From: Bryobacteraceae bacterium
Lineage (GTDB): Bacteria > Acidobacteriota > Terriglobia > Bryobacterales > Bryobacteraceae
DNA: 64,000 nt
Reading direction: 5' to 3'
Assembly (NCBI GenBank): GCA_030041495.1
Contig: JASHNT010000140.1
Span: 56,864 to 120,863, forward strand
A program made the position numbers and the translations under genes. How positions within the stretch are numbered: position 1 is the first letter of the stretch; each line of letters starts with the position of its first letter. Positions 62,257 to 64,000 of the stretch are shown here, piece after piece. The notes beneath the pieces were generated by a model that was not told the DNA's origin, made no database searches, and worked only from the letters and a program-made list of their open reading frames with translations.

Positions 62257-62790
62257 CTACTTACTGATGTCGCCGGGTGCTGGCGTCTGCACACCGGTGT
62301 CGACGTCCATGCGCAGGGGGATGGAAACCCACGAGTATTTCTCCGCGCCCGCGCCGGCGCCATCGGTAAGGCGCAATCTGTAGGAGCCCAGCGGGACGTC
62401 GAACAGAATCTTACCTTCCATGGTCTGGGCGGGACTGACGTTGCGCAGCAGACCTAACCAGTTGTCGACGCCGTCCCCGTTGTCGGACTCGACAAAGCTC
62501 TTGCCGTCTGAATTCTCCAGAGTCAGCAGGGGTACTGGAACATCGCTGCCTCCTCCGTTGGTGACCGACAACTTGATCGCCAAAAAGCGCTGCTGCGGCG
62601 AACGGATTTTGAAGCCTTCGCCCAACTGGCTCAACCAATTGGCCTCGATCACGGTGTAGGTCAGAGGCCCAATCCCGACCTTTTCTCCCATCGCGTGATC
62701 GGCCTGGCTCACCGCCGCGTGATTACACCCGGCCAGAAACACGCTGAGCGCGAGGACACCGCACCCGGCTGAAAATAATGGCGCACGCAT
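62257..62790 (-). CDS. lipoprotein, DUF4352-like
   Basis: The 177-residue protein has a clear lipobox LAGC at about residue 22. The mature part has the texture of DUF4352/telomeric-repeat-like immunoglobulin folds: GIGPLTYTVIEANWLSQLG, RFLAIKLSVTNGGGSDVPVPLLTLENSDGKSF, and VPLGSYRLRLTD. The role is unknown. It is convergent with the ABC-2 permease gene. Confidence 0.75.
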   Translation of the reverse strand: MRAPLFSAGCGVLALSVFLAGCNHAAVSQADHAMGEKVGIGPLTYTVIEANWLSQLGEGFKIRSPQQRFLAIKLSVTNGGGSDVPVPLLTLENSDGKSFVESDNGDGVDNWLGLLRNVSPAQTMEGKILFDVPLGSYRLRLTDGAGAGAEKYSWVSIPLRMDVDTGVQTPAPGDISK

Positions 62791-62866
62791 GGGAACTTCT
62801 CACACTGTAGCCGGAAATGGATGACCGGCGCAATTCGCCCGGAAGGGGGACAGGGAAAGACCCCGG

Positions 62867-63964
62867 CTACACGCCCCGGACGGCCGCGCTCACCGGGCGC
62901 TCGCCTACCGGAATCAGCGTGAGTAGAGTCCAGCGGAAGCGCTTGGTGCCGGAGGTAGAGGCTCGTAACACGGCGACGTCGCCGGATTTGCGATCCAGCA
63001 CCAGCGCATAACGATTATCGGGTGTGACCAGCACCGCCCCGGGATCCGCGCCCACCGGCACCACGGCGATCACCTTGCGGGCGTTGGGGGCGTTGATGTC
63101 CAGGATGCTCACGTCGCCGGTCTGCGGACTGACCACGAACAGCAGCGTGTCGGAGACGGCCATCGCGCCGGGAGCATGCCCGGCTAGAACGGTTGCGCCA
63201 ATCTCGGTCTGGTACGGATATACGATCACGACCCCGTCCATGCCCTCGCCGGTGACGAACACCTGGCCACCGTCCTGTGTCACGCAAAGATGATCGGGGC
63301 GGACCGGTAGAGGCAGATGGGTCACGATTCGGCCGCTGGGTGGGTCAATCAGCGACAGCATGCGCATGCCGCGGTTGGCGGTGACCAGGAGATTCCCGTC
63401 GGAGCGGAACAGGGCGTCGCCGAATTCGCCGTCGAGCACCGGCCCGCGCAGTCGCCGCGCGGCAAAATCCACCAGCCAAACTCCTTGCTCCGAAGTGATC
63501 GCGGCCATTTTTCCATCGGCGGAGACAGCCAGCGCGAGTGGGTCCTGGGGCAGCGGCAGGCTCCAGCGCTGACGGAACGCGTCCAAATCGACAGCAACCA
63601 GCGCTCGCGGCTGGCGCGCCAAAACAAGCAGCGTCTTCTCGTCGGGGGAAAACGTCATCGATACCGTCGTCGCAGCCACAGGCAGCTTGCGGGATACGGT
63701 CAGGCGGTAAAACTGGATCTCGTGAATCGAGCCTGTTTCCGGAGTCAGCGCGTAAACCGTCGGGCGCGTGGCCGCGGCCAGCACTTCGGCGGGCGAACCC
63801 TCGATGGAGATGTGCCGCGCCACCGCCATCACCTCCAGGTCCAGCACGGCAAGGGACTGCCCGTCCTGATTGGCGACGAAGGCGTAGCCGCGATAGCCGC
63901 CGCTCGACCGGTTGGTACAGGCAGCCAGCGCTGGGAGGGCGAGAAAAGCTCTGCGGCTCAGCAA
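62867..63964 (-). CDS. YncE-like beta-propeller protein, exported
   Basis: A 365-residue protein from TTG 63964, with a signal MLSRRAFLALPALAAC that has both a twin Arg and a lipobox-like A-A-C. The rest is made of repeated beta-propeller blades, each with the pattern Y-V/A-x-x-x-x-G-x-x-x-x-x-x-D, for example YAFVANQDGQSLAVLDLEVM and VVSPQTGDVSILDINAPNARKVIAVVPVG. This is the YVTN/YncE type. TACACT at 63972-63977 (minus strand) is seven bases before the start codon. Function unknown; relatives bind DNA or cell-wall partners. Confidence 0.85.
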   Translation of the reverse strand: MLSRRAFLALPALAACTNRSSGGYRGYAFVANQDGQSLAVLDLEVMAVARHISIEGSPAEVLAAATRPTVYALTPETGSIHEIQFYRLTVSRKLPVAATTVSMTFSPDEKTLLVLARQPRALVAVDLDAFRQRWSLPLPQDPLALAVSADGKMAAITSEQGVWLVDFAARRLRGPVLDGEFGDALFRSDGNLLVTANRGMRMLSLIDPPSGRIVTHLPLPVRPDHLCVTQDGGQVFVTGEGMDGVVIVYPYQTEIGATVLAGHAPGAMAVSDTLLFVVSPQTGDVSILDINAPNARKVIAVVPVGADPGAVLVTPDNRYALVLDRKSGDVAVLRASTSGTKRFRWTLLTLIPVGERPVSAAVRGV

Positions 63965-64000
63965 TTCTTTCAGTGTAACGTATAAGAATAAACCACTGAA

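Overview
The window is 64 kb of GC-rich, densely coded bacterial chromosome. It most likely comes from an Acidobacteriota genome of the Bryobacterales/Solibacter type. This is inferred from family content: a PadR regulator coupled to an 'acidobacterial duplicated orphan permease', an acidobacterial-type VWA protein, the relic of an Oar/CarO-like TonB receptor, DUF6152/DUF6644 genes, and many periplasmic M13/M16 peptidases. No rRNA, tRNA, CRISPR array, prophage or intact insertion sequence was found by eye.

Layout. 1-5047 (minus): a four-gene overlapping operon of ABC ATPase, FtsX-type permease, LolA-like protein and beta-barrel protein, which looks like a complete envelope export route. 5078-10530: hydantoinase/oxoprolinase subunit A, a decayed BrnT toxin-antitoxin pair, hslV-hslU and a fibronectin-III lipoprotein. 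10609-12072: a PilZ-like protein and a convergent HicB/HicA pair whose toxin gene is coupled to an unknown 128-residue protein behind an array of CTAAGT repeats. 12127-20569: M16 peptidase, a frameshifted orphan permease with its PadR regulator, a dead Uma2 gene and an M13 peptidase. 20743-24795: a small HTH protein, a GarR-like dehydrogenase, a structured leader, then dxr and rseP. 24832-31970: glutathione peroxidase, a Dabb protein, two gene relics, a CtaA/DUF6644/DUF6152 membrane cluster with an OmpR-type regulator, a triheme cytochrome and a methyltransferase. 32005-45288: housekeeping block dnaE, accA, small membrane protein, phoH, ybeY, CorC-like, era, BON protein, glnE and xseA. 45467-53344: APC permease, a PP2C / Ser-Thr kinase / FHA-GAF-SpoIIE signalling group, a HicAB relic, and an Amt channel with a small membrane partner. 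53611-63964: porin-like barrel, VWA protein, glnA, GH28-like enzyme, DUF2911 protein, an ABC-2 exporter, a lipoprotein and a beta-propeller protein.

Functional links. glnA carries the tyrosine of the adenylylation loop and glnE encodes the enzyme that modifies it. The amt gene in the same window adds ammonium uptake, so nitrogen assimilation is well represented. phoH-ybeY-corC-era is a tight block of RNA/ribosome genes. hslV-hslU is a two-subunit protease. dxr-rseP couples isoprenoid synthesis with envelope stress proteolysis.

The points most worth a second look are: the dxr leader, where a good promoter fires straight into a long stem with competing hairpins and a terminator; the convergent HicB/HicA locus with its repeat array; direct repeats one helical turn apart next to an OmpR-type regulator; the Amt with glutamine in place of the first pore histidine; and several gene relics (BrnT pair, Uma2, Oar receptor, HicAB, orphan permease) that mark past accessory-gene turnover between housekeeping blocks.
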